Assembly: GCF_026652115.1 (NCBI RefSeq) | Contig: NZ_JAPPSQ010000018.1 | Coordinates: 1-64,000 of the forward strand | Source: Algoriphagus sp. PAP.12 | GTDB taxonomy: Bacteria; Bacteroidota; Bacteroidia; Cytophagales; Cyclobacteriaceae | Length of the DNA stretch: 64,000 bases | Direction: 5' to 3' | Part shown: positions 9,601-18,070 of the stretch, in pieces | How positions within the stretch are numbered: position 1 is the stretch's first letter | Layout of the letters: the number at the start of each line of letters is the position of its first letter | Notes under the pieces: model-generated | What the model was told of the DNA's origin: nothing | Seen by the model: only the letters and a program-made list of their open reading frames with translations | Database searches by the model: none | Program-made: the position numbers and the translations under genes

Positions 9601-9748
9601 TGCCAACAATATCATCCTTTACACCCCATGGGATGGATTTGATCCTGAATCATTCTCTGCCGGAGCCGGCGGAAATGCCGTAGGATTTACCGGTCTGGGC
9701 TTCCCAGGCGTACAAAGCGTATTCTTCACTTTGAACTTGGGACTGTAA
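6662..9748 (+). CDS. SusC/RagA-family TonB-linked outer membrane transporter
   Basis: A 1028-residue TonB-dependent receptor that imports oligomeric nutrients together with its SusD partner. The signal peptide ends at about residue 24 (LYAQ). A carboxypeptidase-regulatory-like beta-sandwich follows at about 25-105 (VSGKVTASEDGSPLPGVSI, GSVSDIDGNYSI). The plug domain at about 125-245 has NALQGQVAGVQV, the IIIRGINSL core and FVVDGVPVDN. The remainder is the 22-strand barrel, ending in the typical aromatic C-terminus (FFTLNLGL). The SusD-family gene follows 19 nt downstream on the same strand. No hybrid two-component regulator, anti-sigma factor or glycoside hydrolase is adjacent, so the substrate is unknown; peptides or other non-glycan oligomers are possible. 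Confidence 0.96.
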   Translation: MKNCYKSAMLLLIGFLASISLYAQQTVSGKVTASEDGSPLPGVSILIKGTSTGSVSDIDGNYSISVPESGSVLVFSFIGYETKEVTVGSSSQINVSLSVEESELDEFIVTAFGISQEKKALGYAAQSIDANEITKTKQNNVVNALQGQVAGVQVTNSGGAPGQSARIIIRGINSLDPSADNQPLFVVDGVPVDNSTVEASGTPRGMSNRIADINPNDIESMSVLKGAAATALYGVRAANGAVIITTKKGKAGQVRVNFNSSVGLDNLVKKPELQNQYGQGFSGVRDDSSFWPSWGASFAEENDPNYVYQDNWNRAFDTGLQVDNSLSVSGGNESATFYASLGRLDQKGIIPFSTWDRTSAKFSGTVKVSEKFNFSGSMNYTNSGGNRVPHDRFLERMMYWSESTDVRDYINEDGTMKTYGNTNPIYDARFATYKDDVNRVIGNMNFNYSPTDWMTLSYRVGIDNYTDSREEITPGPKGIDGEVALSSTGFIEETRIVSRDLTSNFYISLKKQWNNDWNTSLRLGNDVFERKYDRVSLSGSNFVIPGFYNVNNTTQVFASQGKSIRRLVGFYGDLMVDYKNFLFLNVTGRNDISSTLPKSNNSFFYPSVNLGYVFSENFDLPSWITFGKLRASWAQVGKDTNPHILGATFVSPSVFPLNGQVGFSRNSTFGDPELKPELTTSIEFGTQMAFFNNKANLDVTYYKSNAVDQIIPVPISDATGFSSYITNAGEIENRGWEIVLGGTPVESGDFRWDVTANLTTNKNEIKAIREGIDQIVVGSQFGYVGSTVTMILKEGEAYGNIYGSSYVRPGAAEGATELDRDLPMLIGSNGFPVRTGNQLILGNAVPKFFGGLRNEFSYKGFEFSFLIDFRAGLQQYNQFANFLAAFGKQKDSERRNDIVVFPGVLADGSENTKEVWLGQGVGPDGVDYGAGYWRNAYRAISENFVNDASFIKLRNVTLAYSLQQNVLERTPFRSARLSVAANNIILYTPWDGFDPESFSAGAGGNAVGFTGLGFPGVQSVFFTLNLGL

Positions 9749-9767
9749 ACCTTAAAGCACGAAAACG

Positions 9768-11180
9768 ATGAAATATAGAAATAAATTAACGGCTATAATG
9801 GGAGCATCAGTGATCCTGATGACCTCTGCATGTGACTCCTTTTTGGATGTCAATGAAAACCCCAACAACCCTGAGGATGCCCCTATCACAGGATTGCTGA
9901 CAAACAGTACCTATGAAACTTCTCTTAATGTTTATAGAGGAGGAAGTGCCATCAGCAATTACGTCCAATATTTGGCTTCTCCAAACCCAAGTAGTTCCTC
10001 TGACATCATGGACCCCACTGATTTCAGTGGCACCTGGTTCAGCTTATACAATGTCATGACCGATTTGGATGTGATCATCAAGAAAAGTGAGGAGCAGGAT
10101 GCTGGTCATTACAAAGGTGCTGCTCAAATCTTAATGGCCCTAAACTTAGGGATGACAGTGGATTTCTTTGGAGATGTTCCATTTTCTCAAAGTTTCAACT
10201 TTGAAACTGTAACTCCTGCTTATGATGATGATCAGCAACTTTACAACCAAATTATAAATATGCTTGATGAAGGAATCGCCAACCTTCAAGGCAGCACTTC
10301 TATTTCTATGGATGCAGATGACTTTATCTATGGAGGAGATGTGGATGCTTGGATCAAATTTGGCAATACTTTAAAAGCAAGGTTCTTACTTCACACGAAG
10401 GGTTCCTCTGCCTACAGTGCCTCAGAGATTCTTTCTGCAGTAGACGCTGGGTTTACATCTAATGATGATGATGCAAAAGTAGTTTTCTTTGAGCAGCGAT
10501 TTAATCCTTGGGCTCAAGTAGCAATCAATAATGAAAACCTACTATTGGGAGGTTGGATATCCGAACAGTTTGTTCAAGCTTTGGATGGCACTACATATCC
10601 AGCAGTCGATCCAAGATTGCCTTTGATGATTGGCACCACTGATAATGGAGAATATATCGGAACTGTCAATGGGGCAGGTAGAGGTGATGCTCCAGAACAA
10701 GGCGCAAGATCTACATTGATACCTGGTCAATATTACACTTCTACGCTTTCTCCATTGATGATAGCGACTTTCGCAGAATTGAAGTTTATCGAGGCTGAAG
10801 CTGCGTTGGATACCGACAAAGACCGAGCATATGCAGCCTATTTAGCTGGAATTGAGGCTCATATGGATATGTTGGGCGTTTCTAATGAAGCTAAAGCTGC
10901 CTATCTAGCAGATGCAAGCGTGAGTGTGGGTGCAGATGCTTTGACAATCGATGACATTATGAAAGAAAAATGGGTTGCTCTTTTCTTGCATCCAGAAACC
11001 TGGAATGATGCCAGAAGATTTGATTATGGATACAAAGACATGGATTTGCCTGCAAACTTAAATCCTGACTTGAACAATCAATTCATCAGAAGATTGGCTT
11101 ACCCAGCCAGCGAAGTCAGTAGAAATGGAAACAATGTTCCTTCTGTGACCCTTTTGGATAGAATCTGGTGGGATCAATAA
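9768..11180 (+). CDS. SusD/RagB-family nutrient-binding lipoprotein
   Basis: The surface lipoprotein that caps the SusC-like transporter and binds the substrate. The 470-residue protein has a lipobox ending in MTSAC (about Cys22), followed by the typical DSFLDVNENPNNP start. The helical TPR-like core contains the segment ALNLGMTVDFFGDVPFSQ. The sequence resembles the SusD-like_2 group, often found without glycan-degrading enzymes. It forms an operon with the SusC-like gene 19 nt upstream and is closed by a strong terminator. Confidence 0.94.
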   Translation: MKYRNKLTAIMGASVILMTSACDSFLDVNENPNNPEDAPITGLLTNSTYETSLNVYRGGSAISNYVQYLASPNPSSSSDIMDPTDFSGTWFSLYNVMTDLDVIIKKSEEQDAGHYKGAAQILMALNLGMTVDFFGDVPFSQSFNFETVTPAYDDDQQLYNQIINMLDEGIANLQGSTSISMDADDFIYGGDVDAWIKFGNTLKARFLLHTKGSSAYSASEILSAVDAGFTSNDDDAKVVFFEQRFNPWAQVAINNENLLLGGWISEQFVQALDGTTYPAVDPRLPLMIGTTDNGEYIGTVNGAGRGDAPEQGARSTLIPGQYYTSTLSPLMIATFAELKFIEAEAALDTDKDRAYAAYLAGIEAHMDMLGVSNEAKAAYLADASVSVGADALTIDDIMKEKWVALFLHPETWNDARRFDYGYKDMDLPANLNPDLNNQFIRRLAYPASEVSRNGNNVPSVTLLDRIWWDQ

Positions 11181-11197
11181 AATTTAACAATCCTATT

Positions 11198-11229
11198 AAG
11201 TCTCCTGCGCAAATGCAGGAGACTTTTTT
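11198..11229 (+). terminator. Terminator of the SusC/SusD operon
   Basis: A perfect 11-bp stem (11198-11208 with 11215-11225) carries a 6-nt loop and a run of six T residues. It lies 17 nt after the SusD-like stop codon and just 11 nt before the ATG of the next gene, so that gene needs a promoter inside or upstream of the terminator. Confidence 0.9.
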
Positions 11230-11240
11230 ATTTTAACAGT

Positions 11241-12548
11241 ATGAAAAAACTTTTACTCGCCCTTGCGGTATTGACTAGTTCCTGTACCGTTCAAAAAATC
11301 AATAAAAGCTTCACCAAATCCGATGTTTTTGACAAAGGGCATTTGGGTTTTATGCTTTTGGATCCAGATAAAGACAAAGTTTTGGTCGATATCAATTCTG
11401 ATAAATATTTTATCCCTGCATCCAATACTAAACTTTTCACTTTTTACACTTCCTACACCGTTTTGGGCGATGAGTTGGTCAACGGTCTGAACTACCTGGA
11501 GAGAGGAGATTCATTGATCTTCTGGGGAACAGGTGACCCAAGTCTGCTTCATCCTGACTTGAAAAATGATGTCGTGATCGATTTTCTGAAAAAATCCGAC
11601 AAGCAACTGTATTTGTTGGACAACTTTGACCAAGTGGATGCATTTGGTCCGGGTTGGTCTTGGGACTGGTACAATGCCTACTATGCTACCGAAAGATCAT
11701 CCATGCCGATTTATGGAAATGTCGTCCGATTTAAGCAAGAGGATGGTGAAAGTAAGTTCAGAGTAATTCCGGATAAATTCATTTCGAAGCTGGAGGGAAA
11801 AGGTACCGAAAATTGGAATGGATATAGATTTCGGAGGGATCACCTCAATAATGAATTCACTTTCCAAATCCCTACCGAAGCTTATACAAAAGAGTTTGAA
11901 ACAGATATCCCTTTTATCACTTCAGCAAAATTGACAGCACAGTTTCTTTCTGATGAAAGCGGTAAAGAAATCAACTTGATCAAAAACTCCCGTTATCTGG
12001 AAATGGATCCAAAAAAGCTCCAAACAGCTCCTGCGGATAGTATTTATGCTCAAATGATGAAAATCTCTGACAATTTCTTAGCAGAGCAACTGATGCTTTT
12101 GGTGTCGGACCAGCTGAACAATAAACTCAGCACCAGAGATGCAATTGATTATGCGAAAGAAAACCTATTGAAAGACCTTCCAGATGAACCGATTTGGTAT
12201 GATGGTTCGGGCTTATCGTCCAGAAATATGTTTACACCTCGCTCTATTATTGCGCTTTTAGGAAAAATCAGAACCGAAGTTCCTTTGGAAAAAATCAAGG
12301 CCTACTTCCCTGCCGGAGGAGAATCAGGCACTATCCGAAGCTGGTATCCTGCCGATGAAGGGCAACCTCCCTACATCTATGCCAAAACCGGGACATTAAG
12401 CATGACCAATGCTCTAAGCGGATATTTGATTACCAAGTCAGGAAAAATCCTCCATTTCTCTTGTATTTTCAATAATTACGCAATCCCTTCCAGTGAATTG
12501 AAAACCGAATTGCAGAAGGCCTTGTACCAAATCCATGACAGCTATTAA
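11241..12548 (+). CDS. dacB: D-alanyl-D-alanine carboxypeptidase/endopeptidase, PBP4 (S13) family
   Basis: A penicillin-binding protein that trims or cleaves peptidoglycan stem peptides in the periplasm. The 435-residue protein starts with a lipoprotein signal (LTSSC, Cys15). All three active-site motifs of the family are present: SNTK with the nucleophile Ser61 and Lys64, SDN at about 276, and KTG at about 381 (YAKTGTLSMTNALSGYL). It is somewhat shorter than E. coli PBP4, with a smaller inserted domain. The S9 peptidase gene follows 3 nt after the stop codon, so the two are co-transcribed. Confidence 0.92.
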   Translation: MKKLLLALAVLTSSCTVQKINKSFTKSDVFDKGHLGFMLLDPDKDKVLVDINSDKYFIPASNTKLFTFYTSYTVLGDELVNGLNYLERGDSLIFWGTGDPSLLHPDLKNDVVIDFLKKSDKQLYLLDNFDQVDAFGPGWSWDWYNAYYATERSSMPIYGNVVRFKQEDGESKFRVIPDKFISKLEGKGTENWNGYRFRRDHLNNEFTFQIPTEAYTKEFETDIPFITSAKLTAQFLSDESGKEINLIKNSRYLEMDPKKLQTAPADSIYAQMMKISDNFLAEQLMLLVSDQLNNKLSTRDAIDYAKENLLKDLPDEPIWYDGSGLSSRNMFTPRSIIALLGKIRTEVPLEKIKAYFPAGGESGTIRSWYPADEGQPPYIYAKTGTLSMTNALSGYLITKSGKILHFSCIFNNYAIPSSELKTELQKALYQIHDSY

Positions 12549-12551
12549 TTA

Positions 12552-14624
12552 ATGAAAAAGCAAAGCACCTTCCTCCTAGCATTCTTATTCTTCTCCATGG
12601 CTTCCTTTGCTCAAAGGTTCACGATGGCTGAAGTGGGAAAATTCTCTTTCCCCTCAGAACTAACCAGTTCACCTAATGGCGAAAAAATTGCCTGGGCTAT
12701 GAATGAGCAAGGAAAACGAAACATTTATTTCGCCAAAGGTCCAGATTTCAAACCAGTCAAAATGACTCAATTCAATGAGGATGACGGACAGGAAATCAGC
12801 AGTCTGCAATTTACAGCTGATGGAAACTGGTTGGTTTTTGTAAGGGGCGGAGACCATGGAGGAGGAAATGCATCCTCAACAGTCAATGCCCAAAACCTAC
12901 CCACCCTTCCCAAAGTGGAAATTTGGAAAATAGCAATCGATGATCCTCATCCGACTCCGATTTTGGAGGGAGATGATTTTACACTTGGACCTCAAAATCA
13001 ACTTTTATATCTCAAAGGTGGACAGGTTTGGACTGCAGATTTGGAAGGTATAAACAAGCCCTTCCAGCTCTTTCAGGTTAAAGGGAATGTCAATTCACTG
13101 GAGTTTTCCCCAGATGGAAAAAAACTGGCTTTCACCGTTAGCAGAGGAGGCCATCAATTACTGGGAATCTATGAAAATCAAGAGACTCCCATCCATTGGA
13201 TTGAGCCTTCGTTTCACAGATATTCTCAACCCAAATGGTCTCCAGACGGAACCAAAATCGCTTTTATCAAAACACTAGGTGGTCAGGGAGCAGCATTTTC
13301 ACTCTTAGAGCCAAGACATGTCCCATGGGAGATTTGGATTGCTGAAGTAGAATCTGGTGAGGGGAAGCAGCTTTGGAAATCACCTGAAACACTAAGAGGT
13401 TCTTACCGCTATTTCTTCTTCTCTTTTCCTAATGAAGAGGAGCTGATTTTCGAGTCCTATCAAGATGGTTGGCAACATTTGTACTCTTTGAATTTGAACA
13501 CTGAAGAAACAAAGCTTCTTACTCCTGGTGATTACATGGTCGAGCAGATCAAATTAAGTCCAAGTAAGAAAAAAGTCCTTTTCTCAGCAAATACAGGTAC
13601 TCAAAAGGAAGACCTAGACCGGAGGCATATCGGGAGTATTGATTTAGCTACAAAACAACTCACCTGGGAAACTTCTGGAACAGGAATCGAAGCCTATCCA
13701 GTAGCTGTCGGAAATAATGGAACACTAGCTTATTTTTCTGCAGATGCTCAAAGATCGCATTTGGTGACAATCCAAAATTCAAAAGGAACCCAACTTTTAC
13801 AGGAGGAGATCATACCTTCTGACTTTCCTCAAAAATTACTCGTCACTCCAAAACAGGTCAGCTTTATAGCCCCGGATGGAACCACTGTTTACGGCCAACT
13901 TTTTGAAAAAGAAGGTGGGCCTGCAAAAAAGCCGGCTGTCGTTTTCGTACATGGTGGACCTCAAAGGCAGATGCTTTTGGGGTGGAGCTATATGGACTAT
14001 TACTCCAACACCTACTCAATCAATCAATATCTGGCAGAATTGGGATTTGTCGTTCTTTCCGTCAACTATCGCTTGGGAATTGGTTATGGATATGAGTTTC
14101 ACCGGCCAGCTTATGGCTATTACCAGGGAGCGGTTGAATATCAAGACATCAAAGCTGGAGGAGAGTTTTTAGCATCTCTTCCTCAGGTCAATTCAGAGAA
14201 AATCGGGATCTATGGAGGAAGTTATGGAGGCTATTTGACTTCATTGACTCTGGCACGAGACTCAAAACTTTTCAAAGTAGGAGTTGATATTCATGGGGTT
14301 CATGACTTGGATGGTAGATACGATTTGCCGGAAGGCTATGAAGTGGCACCCGATTATGAAAAAGCCAAAGAAATTGCCTGGAAATCCTCTCCAATGCCTG
14401 ATCTGAAAACCTGGACATCACCTGTTCTGTTCATTCATGCAGACGATGACAGAAATGTTGCAGTCAGCCAAACCACAGATTTAATCCGTAGATTTGATGA
14501 AATGGGCAAGCCATACGAATCTATTTTGATTCCAGGAGATACACATCATTGGATGAAATGGGAAAATATGATCCGAGTGGATCAAGCTACAGCAGATTTC
14601 TTAAAAAAACACCTAATGGATTAA
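12552..14624 (+). CDS. Exported S9-family (prolyl oligopeptidase/DPP-like) serine peptidase
   Basis: A 690-residue peptidase with a signal peptide (residues 1-20, SFAQ). The N-terminal half is a beta-propeller built of repeats such as FSPDGKKLAF and WSPDGTKIAF. The C-terminal alpha/beta-hydrolase domain carries the nucleophile in GGSYGG at about 555, the Asp in HADDDRN at about 630 and the His in GDTHHWM at about 663. The substrate would be peptides in the periplasm. It is the second gene of the run 11241-15784, whose spacing or overlap is 3 nt, 3 nt and then a 4-nt overlap, indicating one transcription unit. Confidence 0.93.
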   Translation: MKKQSTFLLAFLFFSMASFAQRFTMAEVGKFSFPSELTSSPNGEKIAWAMNEQGKRNIYFAKGPDFKPVKMTQFNEDDGQEISSLQFTADGNWLVFVRGGDHGGGNASSTVNAQNLPTLPKVEIWKIAIDDPHPTPILEGDDFTLGPQNQLLYLKGGQVWTADLEGINKPFQLFQVKGNVNSLEFSPDGKKLAFTVSRGGHQLLGIYENQETPIHWIEPSFHRYSQPKWSPDGTKIAFIKTLGGQGAAFSLLEPRHVPWEIWIAEVESGEGKQLWKSPETLRGSYRYFFFSFPNEEELIFESYQDGWQHLYSLNLNTEETKLLTPGDYMVEQIKLSPSKKKVLFSANTGTQKEDLDRRHIGSIDLATKQLTWETSGTGIEAYPVAVGNNGTLAYFSADAQRSHLVTIQNSKGTQLLQEEIIPSDFPQKLLVTPKQVSFIAPDGTTVYGQLFEKEGGPAKKPAVVFVHGGPQRQMLLGWSYMDYYSNTYSINQYLAELGFVVLSVNYRLGIGYGYEFHRPAYGYYQGAVEYQDIKAGGEFLASLPQVNSEKIGIYGGSYGGYLTSLTLARDSKLFKVGVDIHGVHDLDGRYDLPEGYEVAPDYEKAKEIAWKSSPMPDLKTWTSPVLFIHADDDRNVAVSQTTDLIRRFDEMGKPYESILIPGDTHHWMKWENMIRVDQATADFLKKHLMD

Positions 14625-14627
14625 AAC

Positions 14628-15053
14628 ATGGCTGAAAACAAAACCCAACCTACAGATGCATCGGTTGATGAGTTCATCAATCTAACCGAATCTCCTAAAA
14701 AGCGAGAAGATGCCTTCCGCATCAAAAAAATCATGGAAGAAGAGACCGGTGAAAAAGCCGTGATGTGGGGACCTTCCATCATTGGTTTCGGCCAGTATCA
14801 TTACAAATATGAATCAGGAAGGGAGGGCGATTTTCTGATTACGGGGTTTGCCCCAAGGAAATCTGCAATTTCTCTGTATCTCTTGGGCTGTATGGAAACC
14901 AGTTTTGACGAGCTATTTGCAAGACTAGGAAAATATAAGACTGGGGCATCTTGTGTATATATCAATAAATTATCCGATGTAGACGAGACAGTACTCAGAG
15001 AATTAATCAGAACAGCCTATCAATACATGAAAGATAAATATCCGACGAAATGA
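14628..15053 (+). CDS. DUF1801-domain protein
   Basis: A 141-residue cytoplasmic protein with the DUF1801 (YdhG-like) fold: an N-terminal helix (VDEFINLTESPKKREDAFRI), then MWGPSIIGFGQY and FAPRKSAISLYLLG. The C-terminal helix includes VLRELIRTAYQYM. Members of this family have a frataxin-like fold but no settled function. The start codon lies 3 nt after the S9 peptidase gene, and the stop codon overlaps the next start (ATGA), so it belongs to the same operon. Confidence 0.85.
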   Translation: MAENKTQPTDASVDEFINLTESPKKREDAFRIKKIMEEETGEKAVMWGPSIIGFGQYHYKYESGREGDFLITGFAPRKSAISLYLLGCMETSFDELFARLGKYKTGASCVYINKLSDVDETVLRELIRTAYQYMKDKYPTK

Positions 15054-15784
15054 TTTTCCACATCCTCAATGGCGATGCACTTTCCTACCAATTCCCAAAG
15101 GACATCCCCGGTGAAAAAATTATTTTTAGGGAATGCCTGGTGGATGGACCAGTCCATGCTGATTCAGAGGAAGAATTTTGGAAAAAGCGAAAAGAATTTA
15201 TTGAGTTAGAGTTTTCGGAGGCCGACTATGATTCTTATTCCAAGGCTGAAATTTTAAAAATCACACAAATTCCAGCAGAATCCAAAGTTTACTTTTGGTT
15301 CGAAGAAGACCTGTTTTGCCAAGTGAATTTCTGGAAGGCCTGCACTTTGTTACCAACTGCTTTTAATCAAGCGTTTTTGGTTCTTCCTGGAAAAGATTCT
15401 CCTTATTCTTTTGCTCAGGTAAGTCATGAAAATTTGATTTCCAATTGGAAAAACGCCCAGGAATTAGGCGCGGAAGACATTCCAGTTTTTCGAAACTTAT
15501 GGAGTTATTTTCAAAATTCCGAGCCTCAAAACGCCTTGAAAATAAGCCCTGAAGTTGAAGTTAAATTCCCTTTTTTAATTCCAGCGATCAAAGCTTGGAA
15601 AGAGATGATTCCAAATGAAAACTCTGAAGGTCTTCCAAAAGAAGAGTTGAAGAAAATACAAACAGAACTCCACACAGAGGATTTTGGGGAGATTTTTAGA
15701 GAATTCCACCGAAGACTTCCTATCTATGGGTTTGGTGACACGCAAGTGTTTAAACTTTGGGAAAGCATAAAAAAGGGGAGCTGA
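15050..15784 (+). CDS. DUF1835-domain protein
   Basis: A 244-residue cytoplasmic protein. The N-terminus, HILNGDALSYQF followed by FRECLVDGPV, matches the DUF1835 family. A second domain resembling the C-terminal helical part of such proteins (AIKAWKEMIPNE, FREFHRRLPIYGFGDTQVF) follows. The function is unknown. It overlaps the DUF1801 gene by 4 nt and is the last gene of the dacB operon. A hairpin overlaps its stop codon. Confidence 0.82.
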   Translation: MIFHILNGDALSYQFPKDIPGEKIIFRECLVDGPVHADSEEEFWKKRKEFIELEFSEADYDSYSKAEILKITQIPAESKVYFWFEEDLFCQVNFWKACTLLPTAFNQAFLVLPGKDSPYSFAQVSHENLISNWKNAQELGAEDIPVFRNLWSYFQNSEPQNALKISPEVEVKFPFLIPAIKAWKEMIPNENSEGLPKEELKKIQTELHTEDFGEIFREFHRRLPIYGFGDTQVFKLWESIKKGS

Positions 15785-15797
15785 TTGCTCCCTTTAC
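15774..15797. terminator. Possible bidirectional terminator between convergent genes
   Basis: The region of the DUF1835 stop codon contains AAAGGGGAGC and GCTCCCTTT separated by TGATT, a 9-bp hairpin with one bulged G. A-rich sequence flanks the left side, which suits termination of the minus-strand operon, while the right side has CCCTTTACTC. Confidence 0.5.
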
Positions 15798-16391
15798 TCA
15801 TTCAATCCCCTCTAAAAGATCCTGTGCTTTTTGAAGTGCCTTGTCATATTTCCTAAAAGCCCAACTTCCAAAAATATAAACGCATATCAAACCAATTGGC
15901 ACATATACTATCCAAAACTTCGTATTGGAAATCATATCTACCCTTCCCAATAGCTCGGCCAAAGGTGGTAATATCGTGATTGCAAACATACCTGAAAGAA
16001 TCAATGTTACTTTTTGGAAATTCCTGAAAAACACACTGTTCTTTTTAAATTTTTGCAACAATTCCATTGGGCTTTCTCCTACGATATCTAGTTTATTCAA
16101 CTTATATAAAGTAATCAGACTGATCGTAGGAAGAATGATCATAATGGCAGTGTTGAAAACAACAAACACTTGGTTAACAGGCAACTGCAACCTTTCAAAC
16201 TGGGTAATGAAATAGGCCGCGTAAATAAAGGAGATAACACTCCCTAATATTTCTGGGAGATAGATTTTTCCCAGACTGTTCTGATATTTTTTTCTAGTCA
16301 TTTTCATTAGTTCTTCTTTCTTGATTTTTTCTTGATTTTCAACTTTTCCACTGAGATCACCCCAAATGGATTTCATTTCTTCGAGTTCCAT
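15798..16391 (-). CDS. Membrane protein paired with the ECF sigma factor (candidate anti-sigma partner)
   Basis: A 197-residue protein with about 45 soluble N-terminal residues (MELEEMKSIWGDLSGK) and four predicted membrane segments. A short cytoplasmic loop (KLNKLDIVGESPMELLQKFKKN) lies between segments 2 and 3. I do not recognise a classical zinc-binding anti-sigma motif (H-x3-C-x2-C). The gene starts 12 nt after the stop codon of the sigma factor gene, so the two are co-transcribed; that position is typical of anti-sigma or sensor proteins. The ATG at 16391 is preferred over a TTG four codons upstream. The regulatory role is inference from context. Confidence 0.7.
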   Translation of the reverse strand: MELEEMKSIWGDLSGKVENQEKIKKEELMKMTRKKYQNSLGKIYLPEILGSVISFIYAAYFITQFERLQLPVNQVFVVFNTAIMIILPTISLITLYKLNKLDIVGESPMELLQKFKKNSVFFRNFQKVTLILSGMFAITILPPLAELLGRVDMISNTKFWIVYVPIGLICVYIFGSWAFRKYDKALQKAQDLLEGIE

Positions 16392-16403
16392 GATTATGTA
16401 CAA

Positions 16404-16892
16404 TTAATAGGTTTGAACTCCTTTTCTAAGCTTTTCTTTGATGCGGGAAAGTCGCGTTCCAACATTGGTAACACTGATTCCGACGATTTCTGCTATTTCT
16501 TCATGGTTTTTACCTTCCAGAAATAAAAAGACAATACCACGATCCAGCAGTCCCAGTTTCCTGATCTCAGCATACATCTGTCGGATTTGCTCTTCTTTTT
16601 GGGAATCGTCGTCCTCCATCAGGTTCAATTCCAAACCATCCATGGGTACTGCAGTTACCCGCTTTTTAGATCGGTTTAGATTGGTTATCGCAGTATTCAT
16701 TCCCACCCGATATAGCCAGGTACTTGGCTTGGAGGCTTTTTTGAATTGGTCAAAAGACTTCCATGTCTGATAGACTATTTCCTGACACAAATCCTCCTGC
16801 TCTTCTCGATCGCGGGTATAGATGGTCGCGATTTTGTAGATCAGTCCCTGATTTTCCTGAATGAGTTGAATAAATTCGTCCTCTCGCTTCAT
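16404..16892 (-). CDS. ECF-type RNA polymerase sigma factor
   Basis: A 162-residue sigma-70 family protein of extracytoplasmic-function type. Region 2 spans about residues 8-80 (LIYKIATIYTRDREEQEDLCQEI, then STWLYRVGMNTAI) and region 4 about 108-158 (LLDRGIVFLFLEGKNHEEIAEIVGIS, TRLSRIKEKLRKG). The two regions are linked by an acidic segment (LMEDDDSQKEEQ). The co-transcribed membrane protein downstream probably controls it. The target regulon cannot be read here. Confidence 0.93.
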   Translation of the reverse strand: MKREDEFIQLIQENQGLIYKIATIYTRDREEQEDLCQEIVYQTWKSFDQFKKASKPSTWLYRVGMNTAITNLNRSKKRVTAVPMDGLELNLMEDDDSQKEEQIRQMYAEIRKLGLLDRGIVFLFLEGKNHEEIAEIVGISVTNVGTRLSRIKEKLRKGVQTY

Positions 16893-17013
16893 GAATTAGC
16901 TTTTGACATATTAGTCTGAAGGAAAAGCAAAAAATCACACTAGCCTCTCACTTTTTTTCAAAAACTAAATAGAAATTTCGATTTGAGCCTCCACAATCTC
17001 TTAAATTCACATT

Positions 17014-17991
17014 ATGCAATGGTTTCTGGACTTCCCAATTTCGCCACTTCCCCATCAAATCACCAATCAAAGTAAAATCCTAAGTATGGGTTCTTGCTTC
17101 GCTGATGTGATCGGAGGAAAAATGCAAAACGTCAAATTCGACACTTTGGTCAATCCTTTCGGCACCATTTTCCATCCTTTGATTTTGGGCGATCTTTTGG
17201 ATCATGCCATTTTCAAAGATGAATTGGATATCGAAGGAATTTTAGAAAGAGATGGACTCTTTTTTCATTATGGAGTTCATTCTGACCTAAAAGGAAAAAG
17301 CAAAGTAGATCTTGGTCAGAAATATTTATCACAAATTCAGCGAACCAAGGAATATCTAGAAAAAGGAAGTCATTTGATTTTGACTTTTGGAACTTCATGG
17401 ATCTATGAACTTCCTGAGTATGGAAGAGTCGCCAATTGTCACAAGCAGCCTCAAAAGCTTTTTGAGAAAAGGCTTGCCTCACTGGAGGAAATGCAAAGTC
17501 ACCTAGCTCATGTCTTTGGAAACATATCCAGAGCCTTCCCCCAACTCAAAATCATCTTGACAGTCAGCCCAGTCAGGCATACTAAAGATGGTATTTCCGA
17601 AAATCAACTTAGTAAGAGCCTTTTGAGAGTCCTTTGCGGTAACCTTGAAAAGCAATTCGACTTTGTAAGCTATTTCCCCGCATATGAAATTATGATGGAT
17701 GAATTACGGGATTACAGGTTTTATAAATCCGATTTGATCCATCCAACAGCGGAGGCTGAAAATTACATTTGGGAAAAATGGAAAAAGGCTATTTTCGATG
17801 CAGATACGAAGCAAAAAGTGACAGAAATCGCTAAAATCCAGCTTGAATTAGCCCATCGACCTCTTAATCCAGAATCGGATTCACATAGAAAGTTTCAACA
17901 AAACTTATTAGCTAAACTGGAACGATTGGATGGAGAATTTGATTTTTCAAAAGAGATCAAAGACCTCCAAGGGTTATCAAAACCCAAGTAG
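17014..17991 (+). CDS. GSCFA-domain protein
   Basis: A 325-residue cytoplasmic protein with the family signature at about residues 24-31 (LSMGSCFA). Other SGNH/GDSL-hydrolase-like blocks follow, including [25 protein letters not shown] and a C-terminal [16 protein letters not shown] that supplies an Asp-less His block. It is therefore probably an esterase or acyl-hydrolase-like enzyme, but the substrate is unknown. The following DUF255 gene starts 79 nt after its stop codon. Confidence 0.85.
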   Translation: MQWFLDFPISPLPHQITNQSKILSMGSCFADVIGGKMQNVKFDTLVNPFGTIFHPLILGDLLDHAIFKDELDIEGILERDGLFFHYGVHSDLKGKSKVDLGQKYLSQIQRTKEYLEKGSHLILTFGTSWIYELPEYGRVANCHKQPQKLFEKRLASLEEMQSHLAHVFGNISRAFPQLKIILTVSPVRHTKDGISENQLSKSLLRVLCGNLEKQFDFVSYFPAYEIMMDELRDYRFYKSDLIHPTAEAENYIWEKWKKAIFDADTKQKVTEIAKIQLELAHRPLNPESDSHRKFQQNLLAKLERLDGEFDFSKEIKDLQGLSKPK

Positions 17992-18070
17992 CAACAACAA
18001 ACAAATCTTAGATAAATACGATTTAACCCCTTGGAGGTCAAACCTTCGAACCTTTCAACTTATCACCCCT

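Noticed and set aside
17930..18070. N-terminal extension of the DUF255 protein by 47 residues
   Set aside because: It overlaps the GSCFA gene, and the family N-terminus ([15 protein letters not shown]) begins at the ATG at 18071.
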